Below are positions 17,562-25,976 of a stretch of 64,000 bases of DNA, in pieces; position 1 is the first letter of the stretch, and each line of letters opens with the position of its first letter. The position numbers and the translations under genes are program-made. The stretch comes from Streptomyces sp. TLI_171. Lineage in GTDB: Bacteria; Actinomycetota; Actinomycetes; Streptomycetales; Streptomycetaceae. The stretch covers positions 7,219,001-7,283,000 of the forward strand of contig NZ_RAPS01000001.1 in assembly GCF_003610255.1 (NCBI RefSeq), in the 5' to 3' direction. Below the pieces are notes generated by a model, which was not told the DNA's origin, did no database searches, and saw nothing but the letters and a program-made list of their open reading frames with translations.

Positions 17562-17815
17562 GGGGCTCCGTTTCGGGGCAGCGGGGAAGCGCGACCCGCG
17601 GCCGACGGCGGCGGCGCGCGCGGGGTGCCGCCGGGGTCGGGGGCCCGGGGCAGGTGCCATGGTGGGCCCAGGCCGGGTCCGCTGGAAAGACCGGAGTGAT
17701 CATTTGTCCGAATGTTCGCCATCCGTCCCACGAATGAGCGGGCGTCACACCGCGCTGCGGCGGGCCTCGGCCCCTGACGCGCCCGGGCGGCCGAGCCGGT
17801 CGGCGAGGCGTCGGC

Positions 17816-18175
17816 CTAGGGTCCGGTGGGCGGGAGGATGAGGGCGCCGGTGCGGCGGGCGCGTTGTTCGCCCCAGCTGTGGAGGGCCTCCAGGACCGGG
17901 ACGAGGCTCTCGCCCTCGGGAGTGAGGCGGTACTCGACGGCCGGGGGTACCGCACCGTCGGAGTGGCGGGAGACCAGGCCGGCCGCCTCCAGCGCGCGCA
18001 GGCGTTGGACCAGGACCTTCTCGCTCACCGCGGGAATCCGGCGGCGCAGGGCGCCGTACCGGTGGACGCCCTCCTTCAGGTGGGCGAGGACCACCGCGGA
18101 CCACTTGCCGCCGATCACGCTCAACGACAACTCCACCGCGCAGTTGTACCGCTGACCGTCCGTCAGTTCCGCCAT
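17816..18175 (-). CDS. HxlR-family transcriptional regulator
   Basis: The 119-residue protein is a complete HxlR winged helix: CAVELSLSVIGGKWSAVVLAHL, then LRRRIPAVSEKVLVQRLRALEAAGLVSR and the wing AVEYRLTPEGESLVPVLEAL. HxlR proteins often sense aldehydes, quinones or electrophiles through a conserved N-terminal Cys, and Cys12 is in that position. It is divergent from the monooxygenase/haemoglobin fusion gene, with a likely operator between them. Confidence 0.92.
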   Translation of the reverse strand: MAELTDGQRYNCAVELSLSVIGGKWSAVVLAHLKEGVHRYGALRRRIPAVSEKVLVQRLRALEAAGLVSRHSDGAVPPAVEYRLTPEGESLVPVLEALHSWGEQRARRTGALILPPTGP

Positions 18176-18196
18176 CGTGCACGCCCCCGTCCGGGT

Positions 18197-18214
18197 ACTT
18201 ACCGCAAGGTCAGT
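18197..18214. promoter_or_regulatory. Candidate HxlR operator ACTTACC-GCAA-GGTCAGT
   Basis: An inverted repeat (six of seven arm positions match) centred between the divergent HxlR and fusion genes. The ACTTAC half-site resembles known HxlR-family targets. Control by the adjacent HxlR protein is inferred. Confidence 0.55.
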
Positions 18215-18252
18215 TCTTGATCCGGGCCGCGGCCTGCGGTTGGGTCGGGACC

Positions 18253-19014
18253 ATGACGGTCGAATACATCCGCTACCGGATCGACGAAGCCCGGGCCACC
18301 GCGTTCGAGGAAGCGTACGCCCGCGCCGCCGAGTCGCTCGCCGGAGCCGAGCAGTGCGTGGACTACGAACTCGCCCGGTGCACCGAGGAACCGGACCACT
18401 ACGTCCTGCGGATCCGCTGGACCTCCACCGAGGACCACCTGCAGGGCTTCCGCAAGGGCGAGCACTTCGCCGCGTTCTTCGCCGAGATCAAGCCCTACGT
18501 CGCGGACATCGAGGAGATGCGGCACTACGAGCCGACCCCCGTGGCCGGGCCGGGCGGGGTCAACCCGACCCTGTACGCCTGGGCGGGCGGGGCCGAGGCC
18601 CTGGAACGCCTGTTCGCCCGCTTCTACCGGCACGTCGACGCCGACCCGCTGCTCGCCCCGCTGTTCGCGGACAAGAAGCCCGACCACGCCCGCCACGTCG
18701 CCGCCTGGCTCGGCGAGGTCTTCGGCGGCCCCCGCGCCTACAGCACCGGCCACGGCGGCCACCGCGGCATGGTGACCCACCACCTGGGCCGCGGCATCAC
18801 CGAACCGCAGCGCCGCCGCTGGGTGGCCCTGCTCCTGGACACCGCCGACGAAGTGGGCCTGCCCGCCGACCCGGAGTTCCGCGCGGTCCTCGCGTACTAC
18901 CTGGAGTGGGGCACCCGGATGGCCGTCCTGTACGCGGGCCCCAACCCGCCGCCGGCCCCGGAGTCCCCGATGCCCCGGTGGGACTGGGGCCTCACCCCGC
19001 CCTACCGGGGCTGA
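18253..19014 (+). CDS. Fusion: antibiotic biosynthesis monooxygenase (ABM) domain + group II truncated haemoglobin
   Basis: The 253-residue protein has two parts. Residues 1-95 form an ABM-type dimeric alpha/beta barrel (VEYIRYRIDEARATAFEEAY, CVDYELARCTEEPDHYVLRI). Residues 100-253 form a group II truncated haemoglobin: LFARFYRHVDADPLLAPLF with the B10 Tyr, FGGPRAYSTGHGGH, and a His pair (VTHHLGRGI) at the proximal haem ligand position. The globin half would bind oxygen or nitric oxide, and the ABM half suggests quinone or small aromatic oxidation. ATG 18253 is chosen because upstream codons are not domain-like. Divergence from an HxlR regulator fits an electrophile or quinone response. Confidence 0.85.
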   Translation: MTVEYIRYRIDEARATAFEEAYARAAESLAGAEQCVDYELARCTEEPDHYVLRIRWTSTEDHLQGFRKGEHFAAFFAEIKPYVADIEEMRHYEPTPVAGPGGVNPTLYAWAGGAEALERLFARFYRHVDADPLLAPLFADKKPDHARHVAAWLGEVFGGPRAYSTGHGGHRGMVTHHLGRGITEPQRRRWVALLLDTADEVGLPADPEFRAVLAYYLEWGTRMAVLYAGPNPPPAPESPMPRWDWGLTPPYRG

Positions 19015-19044
19015 GCTCCCGGCAGAGCGGCGCGAGCGCCCGCG

Positions 19045-20793
19045 TCACTGCTGCGGGGCGGGGGAGTCCTGGACGCGGCCCTGCAGGGCCTTGGACAGGT
19101 CCGCCACGCAGTCGGCGAGCTGAGCCGTCGTCAACTGCGCCGGGTCGGCCCCGCACCCCTCACCCGACGGCCGGCTCGGCTGACCGCCGGGCGGCGTGAC
19201 GCTGCCGCGCAGCGACACCAGGTTGGGCGTCACCGTCGCGTCGCCGGACAGGTCGATGTAGTCCTGGGTCTGCCCGTTGAAGTCCACGAAGCCCCGCCAC
19301 ATGTCCTTGCCGAACGGGACGATCTCCTGCAGCGCGCCGTCCCTGCCGGTGCTGATGGTGATCGCGGTCTGCTGCGCCATGTACGACACCATCCGGCTGG
19401 CCAGCACGTCCAGGTTCACCGTCGGGGCGTCGTCGCCGCGCACGTACACGTGGAGCTCGTTCAGGCCGCCGCCGACCGCGTCGGCCTGCACCACGGCGAA
19501 CGCCACCACCACCTGCGAGGTGCTCTCCCGCGGCACCAGCGGCGTGACGTAGTACAGGTGGCCGTCCAGCTTCGAACGGAGCAGGAACTCGCCCGGGTTG
19601 TTGGCGTTGGTGGACGCCGAGGTGTGGTCGTAGCCGAAGCCGCGCTCGTCCTTCGCGCCGCGCCCGCCCAGCCACTGCACCTCGTGGATCTGCGAGCGCA
19701 CCACCGACGCCGGGTACACCGCGCCGGGCAGCTCGCCCGGCCCGACGCTCGGCCGGTACGTCATGCTCGGACGGCCGTCCGCGGTGCCGCGCAGCACCAG
19801 CACGCCGGCCGGCTCCAGCACCGTGCGCTGCTTCCAGGCGATCTGCCGGGCCACCGAGATCACCACCACCGGCTGCGCGGTGCGCAGGTCCGCGCCGTCG
19901 CAGTACCCCCAGATGTCCTGGTCGCTGTAGACCAGGTCGGGGAAGCGCTCCGCGAGCAGGTTGCGCAGACTCACCGCACCCGTCCCGCCGAACGCCCGGC
20001 CGAACGCGTGGTCGCCGCGGAACGCGCAGCTCGCCACCGAGTTCGACCCGCCGTCCCAGACCGCGACGCCCTCCATCGGCTGCTCGCCGGAGCCGTCCAG
20101 CACGGCCGTCCACACCCCGCTGCCCTTCGAGGCGTCGGGCAGGTAGTGCAGGCTGTGGCCCATCAGGTTGACGCCCGAGGTCAGGCCGGCGCTGTCGGTG
20201 AGCGCCTTGGTCGCCGCCGCGTACGAGGCGGTGCGCGCCTCGAAGCCGAAGTCCGGCATCGGCGCGGTCTTCACGCAGGCCGGCACGTCCGCCGTGCCCA
20301 CCAGGTCGCAGCGCTCGCCGTCGCCCGGCCGCGCGTTCTCCGTCACCGGCAGCACCGAGCGCGGCGTGCCCGCCCCGGACGCCGGGACGTCCAGCACCGT
20401 CGCCGCCGCGTAGAACCGCCCGGCGTCCTTGTCGTCGTCCCACAGGCCCGTGCCCGTGCGCACCAGCGAGCCGAGCATCGCGAGCACCACCGCCGCCACG
20501 GCCACCCGCAGCCACCGTGCGCGCGCCGTCCGCCCGTCCGCGAGCACCCCGCCCGCGGCCGCCGTACCGGCCAGTCCCACCGACAGCCAGAGCCAGAACA
20601 GCGGCGTCGCGTCCACCACCCCGCCGTGCGGGAACAACTCCCGCTCGATCAGCAGCAGATAGCTCTGGTCCTGCTGCCCGAACCCGCCGAACAGGACGTG
20701 CTTGACCCCCCACACCAGCGCCCCGAGCAGCGGCATCCACAGCCACCACCCCACCAGCCCCGCCACCCACCGCCGAACCCCACGCCTGCTCAT
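19045..20793 (-). CDS. Large membrane-anchored protein of unknown function
   Basis: I do not recognise a family. The 582-residue product has three membrane segments near its N-terminus (about residues 10-38, 58-80 and 88-110) followed by a roughly 470-residue soluble part. Topology and several Cys pairs (for example GERCDLVGTADVPAC) suggest this part is outside the cell. The C-terminus is Pro/Gly/Gln-rich with a further Cys pair (EGCGADPAQLTTAQLADCV). Its start at 20793 sits behind GGAAGGGGGCG. It lies tail to head before the sigma fusion gene on the same strand, 106 bases after it, so co-transcription with that gene is possible. Confidence 0.75.
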   Translation of the reverse strand: MSRRGVRRWVAGLVGWWLWMPLLGALVWGVKHVLFGGFGQQDQSYLLLIERELFPHGGVVDATPLFWLWLSVGLAGTAAAGGVLADGRTARARWLRVAVAAVVLAMLGSLVRTGTGLWDDDKDAGRFYAAATVLDVPASGAGTPRSVLPVTENARPGDGERCDLVGTADVPACVKTAPMPDFGFEARTASYAAATKALTDSAGLTSGVNLMGHSLHYLPDASKGSGVWTAVLDGSGEQPMEGVAVWDGGSNSVASCAFRGDHAFGRAFGGTGAVSLRNLLAERFPDLVYSDQDIWGYCDGADLRTAQPVVVISVARQIAWKQRTVLEPAGVLVLRGTADGRPSMTYRPSVGPGELPGAVYPASVVRSQIHEVQWLGGRGAKDERGFGYDHTSASTNANNPGEFLLRSKLDGHLYYVTPLVPRESTSQVVVAFAVVQADAVGGGLNELHVYVRGDDAPTVNLDVLASRMVSYMAQQTAITISTGRDGALQEIVPFGKDMWRGFVDFNGQTQDYIDLSGDATVTPNLVSLRGSVTPPGGQPSRPSGEGCGADPAQLTTAQLADCVADLSKALQGRVQDSPAPQQ

Positions 20794-20899
20794 GGCGCCC
20801 CCTTCCGGAGCGACCAGCGTGGCACCCGGAACCACCGAACCCCAGCGAATTGCACAGGATTTGAGGGTCCGTCAAGCGCCGAGCCCGGGACGTGGCGTC

Positions 20900-22882
20900 T
20901 CAGGGGGTGGTTCGGGGCGCTGTCATCGTCGCGCCGAGGCCCGTGCGGGAGACCAGGAAGGTGGTGCGGGGCAGGGAGCCGTCGGCGGGCCGGGGGGCTT
21001 CGGCGGTGGTGGGGTCGGTGGGCGGGGTGGGGGAAGGGCTGGGAGTGTCCCAGCGGGTGGCGGGGTTGGTGCGGGCGTCTCGTCCGTTGGCGTAGGCGGC
21101 GTTGGCGCCGGCGGTGGCGGCCGCATCGGGGAGGAAGAACCCGAACAGGGCGTTGCGGAAGGCGGTGTTGTGGGTGAGGCGCAGGGCGCCGGGGTTGCCC
21201 TCGTCGTTGAAGCCCAGGCCGGAGTTGTCCCAGGCGGCGTTGTTGCGGACCTGGTGGGCGACGGGGTTTCGGCTGTCGCCCCCGCCGAGGGTGAAGCCGT
21301 TGCCGTTGCGGTAGGACCAGTTGCTGTCGACGTCGACGGGATCGGCGAAGCCGCCCAGGTCGAGCCCGTCGGTGGCGTTGCGGTAGAAGCGATTGCCGCG
21401 CACCACGTTGCCCGCGCCGTCGCCGAAGGTGAGGCCCAGGCCGATGCCGGCGGTGCCGCCCGCCGAGGTGTTGCCGTAGAAGTCGCTGTCCAGCACCGCG
21501 TTCCCGGCCGTCCCGGGGTCGCGCAGCAGCAGTCCGGAGCGGCCGTTGTCGTGGAAGGCGAGCCGCCGGAACACCATCGCCCGGCAGCCGCTGCACACCC
21601 AGCCGTGGCCGGGCGCGCCGCGCAGCTCCAGGCCCTGCACCGTCCAGTAGGCGCCGGTCTGGGTGACCGCCCGGGCGGTGGCGGGCAGCGCCGCGGCGTC
21701 CAGCACCGGGTGCTCGTCGCGGTAGTTGATGAGGGTGATCCGGCGGTCCGCCGCACCGGAGGCGGCGAGCACCACCGGCTCGGTCAGCCGGTAGGTACCG
21801 CCGCGCAGCGCCACCGTCCCGCCCGGGCGGACGGCGCCGGCCGCCCGGCCCAGGGTCGCGAACGGACGGGCGAGCGAGCCGTCGCCCTCGTCGGACCCGT
21901 CCGGTGAAACGTACACGGCGTCGAGTGCGGAAGGGGCGGCCGAGGAGGGGAGCGGGCCGGCGGAAGGCGGCGCGCTCACGGGCGGCGGCGTGACGGTGGC
22001 GGTGTCGTCGGACCACGGGACGAGCGCCAGCAGCACGGCCGCGGCGACCGCCGCGGCGGCCGACCCCGCCACCGGCAGGACGCGGGAGCCCGCAGCCGGC
22101 GCGGTGTGCAGCAGCGAGCGGACGCCGTCCGCGAGCGGTCGCGGCACCAGCAGGACGCCGAGGCCGGGCAGCAGCCGCTCCGGTGCGACCAGGTCCGCGG
22201 CCCGTCCGCCGCACGCCGCGCAGTCCCGGACGTGCCGGGCAAGTCGCTTGCGCCACACGGAGGTCGGCGTGCCGTCCCAGCCCTCGGCGACCGCGGCCAG
22301 CCCGTCGCAGCGGGGAGCGGCCGCGAGGGCGCGGACCAGGGTGCGGGCCAGGTCGAGCTGGGCCTTCATCCGCTTGAGGCGGACCGCCGCGTGCGGCTGG
22401 TCGATGCCGAGCGCGTCCGCGAGTTCGGCCCGGCTGAGGGCGCCGGTGGCTTCCTGCCACCACAGGGCGAGGAGTTGCCGGTCCCCGGCATCCAACCAGG
22501 CGGTGGCGCGCACCAGTTCGTTGCGCTGGGCGGAGAGCACCAGCTCGGCGACACTGCGCTCGGCGAAGTCCGCGGTCGGGTCCGGGACATCCAACGTCTC
22601 GAAGCGGTGGGGCAGTTCGACCACCCGGCGGCGACCGTGCTCGTGCATCCGGCGGTAGGCGATGGCGACCAGCCAGGAGCGGAAGCGCTCCGGCTCGCGC
22701 AGCCCGCCCAGGCCGCGGACCGCCCGCAGCATGGTCTCCTGCACCAGGTCGTCGACGTCCGAGGGCCCGACCACCCGCCCCAACACGTTGTAGACCAACG
22801 GCAGATGGTCGCCCACCAGCCGCTCCAACGCCACCCCGTCCCCGGCCTGCGCCGCCCGCACCAACGCGCGAACATCCACCAC
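20900..22882 (-). CDS. Membrane-anchored sigma factor fused to zinc finger, one helix and outward beta-helix (pectate-lyase-like) domain
   Basis: The 660-residue protein combines four parts. Residues 10-80 are sigma-70 region 2 (SDVDDLVQETMLRAVRGLGG, FRSWLVAIAYRRM). Residues 125-178 are region 4 (LSRAELADALGIDQPHAAVR). Cys192, His217, Cys221 and Cys224 match the H-x3-C-x2-C anti-sigma zinc site. A single hydrophobic helix (268-289) and a Pro/Ser linker lead to residues 322-640, a right-handed parallel beta-helix (VYVSPDGSDEGDGSLARPFATL, many NxF/NxxY turns) like PL9 or right-handed beta-helix proteins. The sigma part would be cytoplasmic and the beta-helix outside. It is divergent from pectinesterase and pectate lyase genes, so it probably senses pectin fragments and directs their transcription. 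The C-terminal domain may only bind ligand. Confidence 0.85.
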   Translation of the reverse strand: MVDVRALVRAAQAGDGVALERLVGDHLPLVYNVLGRVVGPSDVDDLVQETMLRAVRGLGGLREPERFRSWLVAIAYRRMHEHGRRRVVELPHRFETLDVPDPTADFAERSVAELVLSAQRNELVRATAWLDAGDRQLLALWWQEATGALSRAELADALGIDQPHAAVRLKRMKAQLDLARTLVRALAAAPRCDGLAAVAEGWDGTPTSVWRKRLARHVRDCAACGGRAADLVAPERLLPGLGVLLVPRPLADGVRSLLHTAPAAGSRVLPVAGSAAAAVAAAVLLALVPWSDDTATVTPPPVSAPPSAGPLPSSAAPSALDAVYVSPDGSDEGDGSLARPFATLGRAAGAVRPGGTVALRGGTYRLTEPVVLAASGAADRRITLINYRDEHPVLDAAALPATARAVTQTGAYWTVQGLELRGAPGHGWVCSGCRAMVFRRLAFHDNGRSGLLLRDPGTAGNAVLDSDFYGNTSAGGTAGIGLGLTFGDGAGNVVRGNRFYRNATDGLDLGGFADPVDVDSNWSYRNGNGFTLGGGDSRNPVAHQVRNNAAWDNSGLGFNDEGNPGALRLTHNTAFRNALFGFFLPDAAATAGANAAYANGRDARTNPATRWDTPSPSPTPPTDPTTAEAPRPADGSLPRTTFLVSRTGLGATMTAPRTTP

Positions 22883-22971
22883 AGCACCCCTCCTCGCCGA
22901 AGGCCCCGCATCCTGGCATGACCCCGCCCGACCGGTAAAGCACGGGCCTCGCGGTGTCGGTTCGAAGTTTC

Positions 22972-22997
22972 TGTCATCGGCGGGCGCGGGCCCCGTC
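22972..22997 (+). promoter_or_regulatory. Candidate ECF-type promoter for the pectinase operon (TGTCAT-N16-CGTC)
   Basis: TGTCAT at 22972-22977 and CGTC at 22994-22997 are 16 bases apart. This resembles promoters used by some ECF groups (TGTC at -35, CGTC at -10). It lies 83 bases before the pectinesterase start and between it and the divergent sigma gene. Recognition by that sigma factor is a hypothesis. Confidence 0.4.
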
Positions 22998-23079
22998 TAC
23001 AAGGGTGCTGCGGCCTCCACCCGGGCGGCAGTGGCGCCCGCGCGGCGGGCGTCCCGGCTTTCCGATCGAGAGGACTCCC

Positions 23080-24513
23080 ATGCCAGGGAACTCCCGTGCA
23101 CCGATGTACCGACTCGTGGTCGGCGTGGCCCTGCTGGCGGGCATCGGCACCGTCGACGTCCAACCGGCCGGTGCGGCGACCGTGCCGGCGGCGGGGACGT
23201 ACCAGTTGGCGGTGACGAAGAGCGGTATGTGTCTTGACGTGCCGTCGGGGTCGACGGCGAGTGGCACGCTGTTGCAGCAGTGGGGTTGCGGCAGTGGGCA
23301 GAGCAATCAGCAGTGGACGCTGACGCCGGTGGGCAGCGGCGTGTACCAGCTGGTCAATGTGAAGAGCCGGATGTGTGTGGACGTGCCGTCGGGTTCGTCG
23401 GCCAGTGGGGTGCAGCTGCAGCAGTGGGGTTGCGGTGCGGGTCAGACCAACCAGCAGTGGACGCTGGTGGCGAGCGGGTCGGGGACGTTCCAGATCGTCA
23501 ACGTCCGCAGCGGGTTGTGCATCAGTGACCAGGGTGCGTCGACCACGGCGGGGACGGCGGTGATCCAGGAGACCTGCACCGCCAACAGCAACAAGCAGTG
23601 GGCCTTCCGCCCCGTCGGCACCGGCGCCGCGGCCACCGTCGCGCAGGACGGCACCGGCCGGTACACCACCGTGCAGGCCGCCGTGGACGCGGTCGGCACC
23701 GGCAACGCCAGCCGGGTGGTGATCACCGTCAAGCCCGGCACCTACCGGGAGAAGGTCACCATCCCGGCGAACAAGCCGTACGTCACCCTGCAGGGCCTCG
23801 GCGCGAGTCCGGCCGACACGGTGATCGTCGGCAACCGGAACGCGGGCGCCTACGGCACCTCGGGCAGTGCCACGGTGGTCGCCCAGGGGCACGACTTCTC
23901 GGCGGTGGACCTGACCTTCAGCAATGACTTCGACGAGAACAGCTCCGACACCGGCGACCAGGCCCTCGCGCTGTACCTGGACTCCGACCGGGCGCTGCTG
24001 GACAACGTCCGGCTGCTCGGCGACCAGGACACCTTCCTGGTCAACGAGAGCGCCCGGGTGTACGCGGTCGGCTCGTACGTCGAGGGGACCGTCGACTTCG
24101 TCTACGGCGGCGGCGTCGCGGTGTTCGACAACTGCCGGATCCACGAGAAGCGCACCACCGGCGGGCCGATCACCGCGGCCAGCACCCCGGCCGCGCGGAC
24201 GTACGGCTTCCTGTTCTACCGGTCGACGGTCGACGGGACGACGGCCGGCACCACCCAACTCGGCCGGCCGTGGCGGCAGGACGCCCAGGTGGTCTACCGG
24301 GAGTCGGTGCTGTCCGACGCCGTCGCGACCGCCAAGCCGTGGACCGACATGTCCACCAGCACCTGGCAGAAGGCCCGGTACTTCGAGTACCGCAACACCG
24401 GCGCGGGCGCGACCGTGAACGCCAACCGCCCGCAGCTCACCGACGCCCAGGCGGCCGCCTACACCCCGCAGAAGTACCTGGCGGGAGCCGACGGCTGGAA
24501 CCCCGTCCGATGA
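23080..24513 (+). CDS. Secreted pectinesterase (CE8) with N-terminal CBM13 lectin domain
   Basis: The 477-residue product has a signal peptide (to about residue 33), a ricin-type CBM13 domain (about residues 38-185, with LLQQWGCGSGQSNQQWTL-type repeats), and a pectin methylesterase beta-helix from about residue 190. Catalytic motifs are intact: GDQALALYL, GDQDTF with Asp317 as acid/base, GTVDFVYGG with Asp339 as nucleophile, and LGRPWR. It removes methyl groups from homogalacturonan, preparing it for the pectate lyase encoded immediately downstream. ATG 23080 follows GAGAGGA. Its lectin coding segment is identical at DNA level to that of the next gene and has more G/T-ending codons than its surroundings. 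Confidence 0.93.
   Translation: MPGNSRAPMYRLVVGVALLAGIGTVDVQPAGAATVPAAGTYQLAVTKSGMCLDVPSGSTASGTLLQQWGCGSGQSNQQWTLTPVGSGVYQLVNVKSRMCVDVPSGSSASGVQLQQWGCGAGQTNQQWTLVASGSGTFQIVNVRSGLCISDQGASTTAGTAVIQETCTANSNKQWAFRPVGTGAAATVAQDGTGRYTTVQAAVDAVGTGNASRVVITVKPGTYREKVTIPANKPYVTLQGLGASPADTVIVGNRNAGAYGTSGSATVVAQGHDFSAVDLTFSNDFDENSSDTGDQALALYLDSDRALLDNVRLLGDQDTFLVNESARVYAVGSYVEGTVDFVYGGGVAVFDNCRIHEKRTTGGPITAASTPAARTYGFLFYRSTVDGTTAGTTQLGRPWRQDAQVVYRESVLSDAVATAKPWTDMSTSTWQKARYFEYRNTGAGATVNANRPQLTDAQAAAYTPQKYLAGADGWNPVR
23162..23579 (+). repeat. 418-bp CBM13 coding repeat, copy A
   Basis: Identical base for base to 24616-25033 (offset 1454). Just beyond the 3' end the copies differ at single bases and then separate at the start of the catalytic domains. 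Codon usage is unlike the neighbours (many GGT, TCG, TTG and GTG codons). Confidence 0.95.
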
Positions 24514-24539
24514 CCACCACCACGAAGGGACGCACCACC

Positions 24540-25976
24540 ATGCGCAGGACCACCTCCCACCGGCTGCTCGGCCTGCTCACGGCCCTGCTGCTCGGCGCCG
24601 CCGCGCTCACCGCCGAACCGGCCGGTGCGGCGACCGTGCCGGCGGCGGGGACGTACCAGTTGGCGGTGACGAAGAGCGGTATGTGTCTTGACGTGCCGTC
24701 GGGGTCGACGGCGAGTGGCACGCTGTTGCAGCAGTGGGGTTGCGGCAGTGGGCAGAGCAATCAGCAGTGGACGCTGACGCCGGTGGGCAGCGGCGTGTAC
24801 CAGCTGGTCAATGTGAAGAGCCGGATGTGTGTGGACGTGCCGTCGGGTTCGTCGGCCAGTGGGGTGCAGCTGCAGCAGTGGGGTTGCGGTGCGGGTCAGA
24901 CCAACCAGCAGTGGACGCTGGTGGCGAGCGGGTCGGGGACGTTCCAGATCGTCAACGTCCGCAGCGGGTTGTGCATCAGTGACCAGGGTGCGTCGACCAC
25001 GGCGGGGACGGCGGTGATCCAGGAGACCTGCACGGCGAACAGCAACAAGCAGTGGGCCTTCCGCCCCGTCAGCACCGGCCGCACCTGGTCCAGCGCCGCG
25101 GACGGCTTCGCCTCCACCGGCGGCGGCACCACCGGCGGCGCGGCGGGCGCGACCGTCACCGTCACCACCTTCGCCGACCTGGTGAAGTACGCGACCTCCG
25201 ACAGCCCGTACACCATCCGGGTCGCGGCGGCCGTCACCGTCACCCCGTACGGCTACGAGATCCCGGTGAAGTCCGACAAGACCATCGTCGGCGTCGGCAC
25301 CTCCGGCCAGCTCGTGCACGGCGGTTTCTTCCTCGGCGCCGGCGTGCACAACGTCATCCTGCGCAACCTGACGATCCGTGACGCGCAGATGGCCGACGAC
25401 GACCCGGACGACAAGGTCTACGACTACGACGGCATCCAGATGGACACCGCCGACCACGTGTGGATCGACCACAACCGGATCGAGCGGATGAACGACGGCC
25501 TGATCGACAGCCGGAAGGACACCAGCTACCTGACCGTGTCCTGGAACGTCCTCGGCGAGGAGAACAAGGCCTTCGGCATCGGCTGGACGGACAACGTGAC
25601 CGCGCGGATCACCATCCACCACAACTGGATCCACGACACCACCCAGCGCAACCCCAGCGTGGACAACGTCGCCCTCGCCCACCTGTACAACAACTACCTG
25701 CAGAACATCGGCTCGTACGGCAACCTGTCGCGCGGCGCCTCCAGGACCGTCATCCAGAACAGCTACTACGACAACGTCGCCAACCCCTACTACAACGACA
25801 CCCCCGCGGCCGCGCTCACCCAGTCCGGCAGCATCGTGGTCAACAGCACGGGCAAGCAGCAGACCAACGGCACCACCTTCGACCCCGCCGCGTACTACCC
25901 GTACACGCTGGACGCCGCCAAGGACGTGCCCGCCCTGCTCGCCCAGTACGCGGGCCCGCAGGCCACCATCGGCTGA
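24540..25976 (+). CDS. Secreted pectate lyase (PL1) with N-terminal CBM13 lectin domain
   Basis: The 478-residue product has a signal peptide (MRRTTSHRLLGLLTALLLGA...), a CBM13 domain that is almost identical to that of the pectinesterase, and a PL1 beta-helix from about residue 185. Family motifs are TIVGVGTSGQLVHGG, VILRNLTIRD, DGIQMDTADHVWIDHN and DGLIDSRKDTSYLTVSWN. The usual R-x-P-x-x-R motif reads RNPSVD, so the first Arg is kept and the second position is Asp. It would cleave demethylated homogalacturonan by calcium-dependent elimination. A start at 24510 overlaps the previous stop, but 24540 has a GAAGGGA ribosome site and begins the signal peptide. Confidence 0.92.
   Translation: MRRTTSHRLLGLLTALLLGAAALTAEPAGAATVPAAGTYQLAVTKSGMCLDVPSGSTASGTLLQQWGCGSGQSNQQWTLTPVGSGVYQLVNVKSRMCVDVPSGSSASGVQLQQWGCGAGQTNQQWTLVASGSGTFQIVNVRSGLCISDQGASTTAGTAVIQETCTANSNKQWAFRPVSTGRTWSSAADGFASTGGGTTGGAAGATVTVTTFADLVKYATSDSPYTIRVAAAVTVTPYGYEIPVKSDKTIVGVGTSGQLVHGGFFLGAGVHNVILRNLTIRDAQMADDDPDDKVYDYDGIQMDTADHVWIDHNRIERMNDGLIDSRKDTSYLTVSWNVLGEENKAFGIGWTDNVTARITIHHNWIHDTTQRNPSVDNVALAHLYNNYLQNIGSYGNLSRGASRTVIQNSYYDNVANPYYNDTPAAALTQSGSIVVNSTGKQQTNGTTFDPAAYYPYTLDAAKDVPALLAQYAGPQATIG
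24616..25033 (+). repeat. 418-bp CBM13 coding repeat, copy B
   Basis: Identical to 23162-23579. The identity includes synonymous positions, which indicates a recent duplication or ongoing gene conversion between the two adjacent genes. Confidence 0.95.

Noticed and set aside
23162..25033. Considered as an insertion sequence or CRISPR-like direct repeat
   Set aside because: The repeats are in-frame protein-coding CBM13 segments with no spacer array or transposase.
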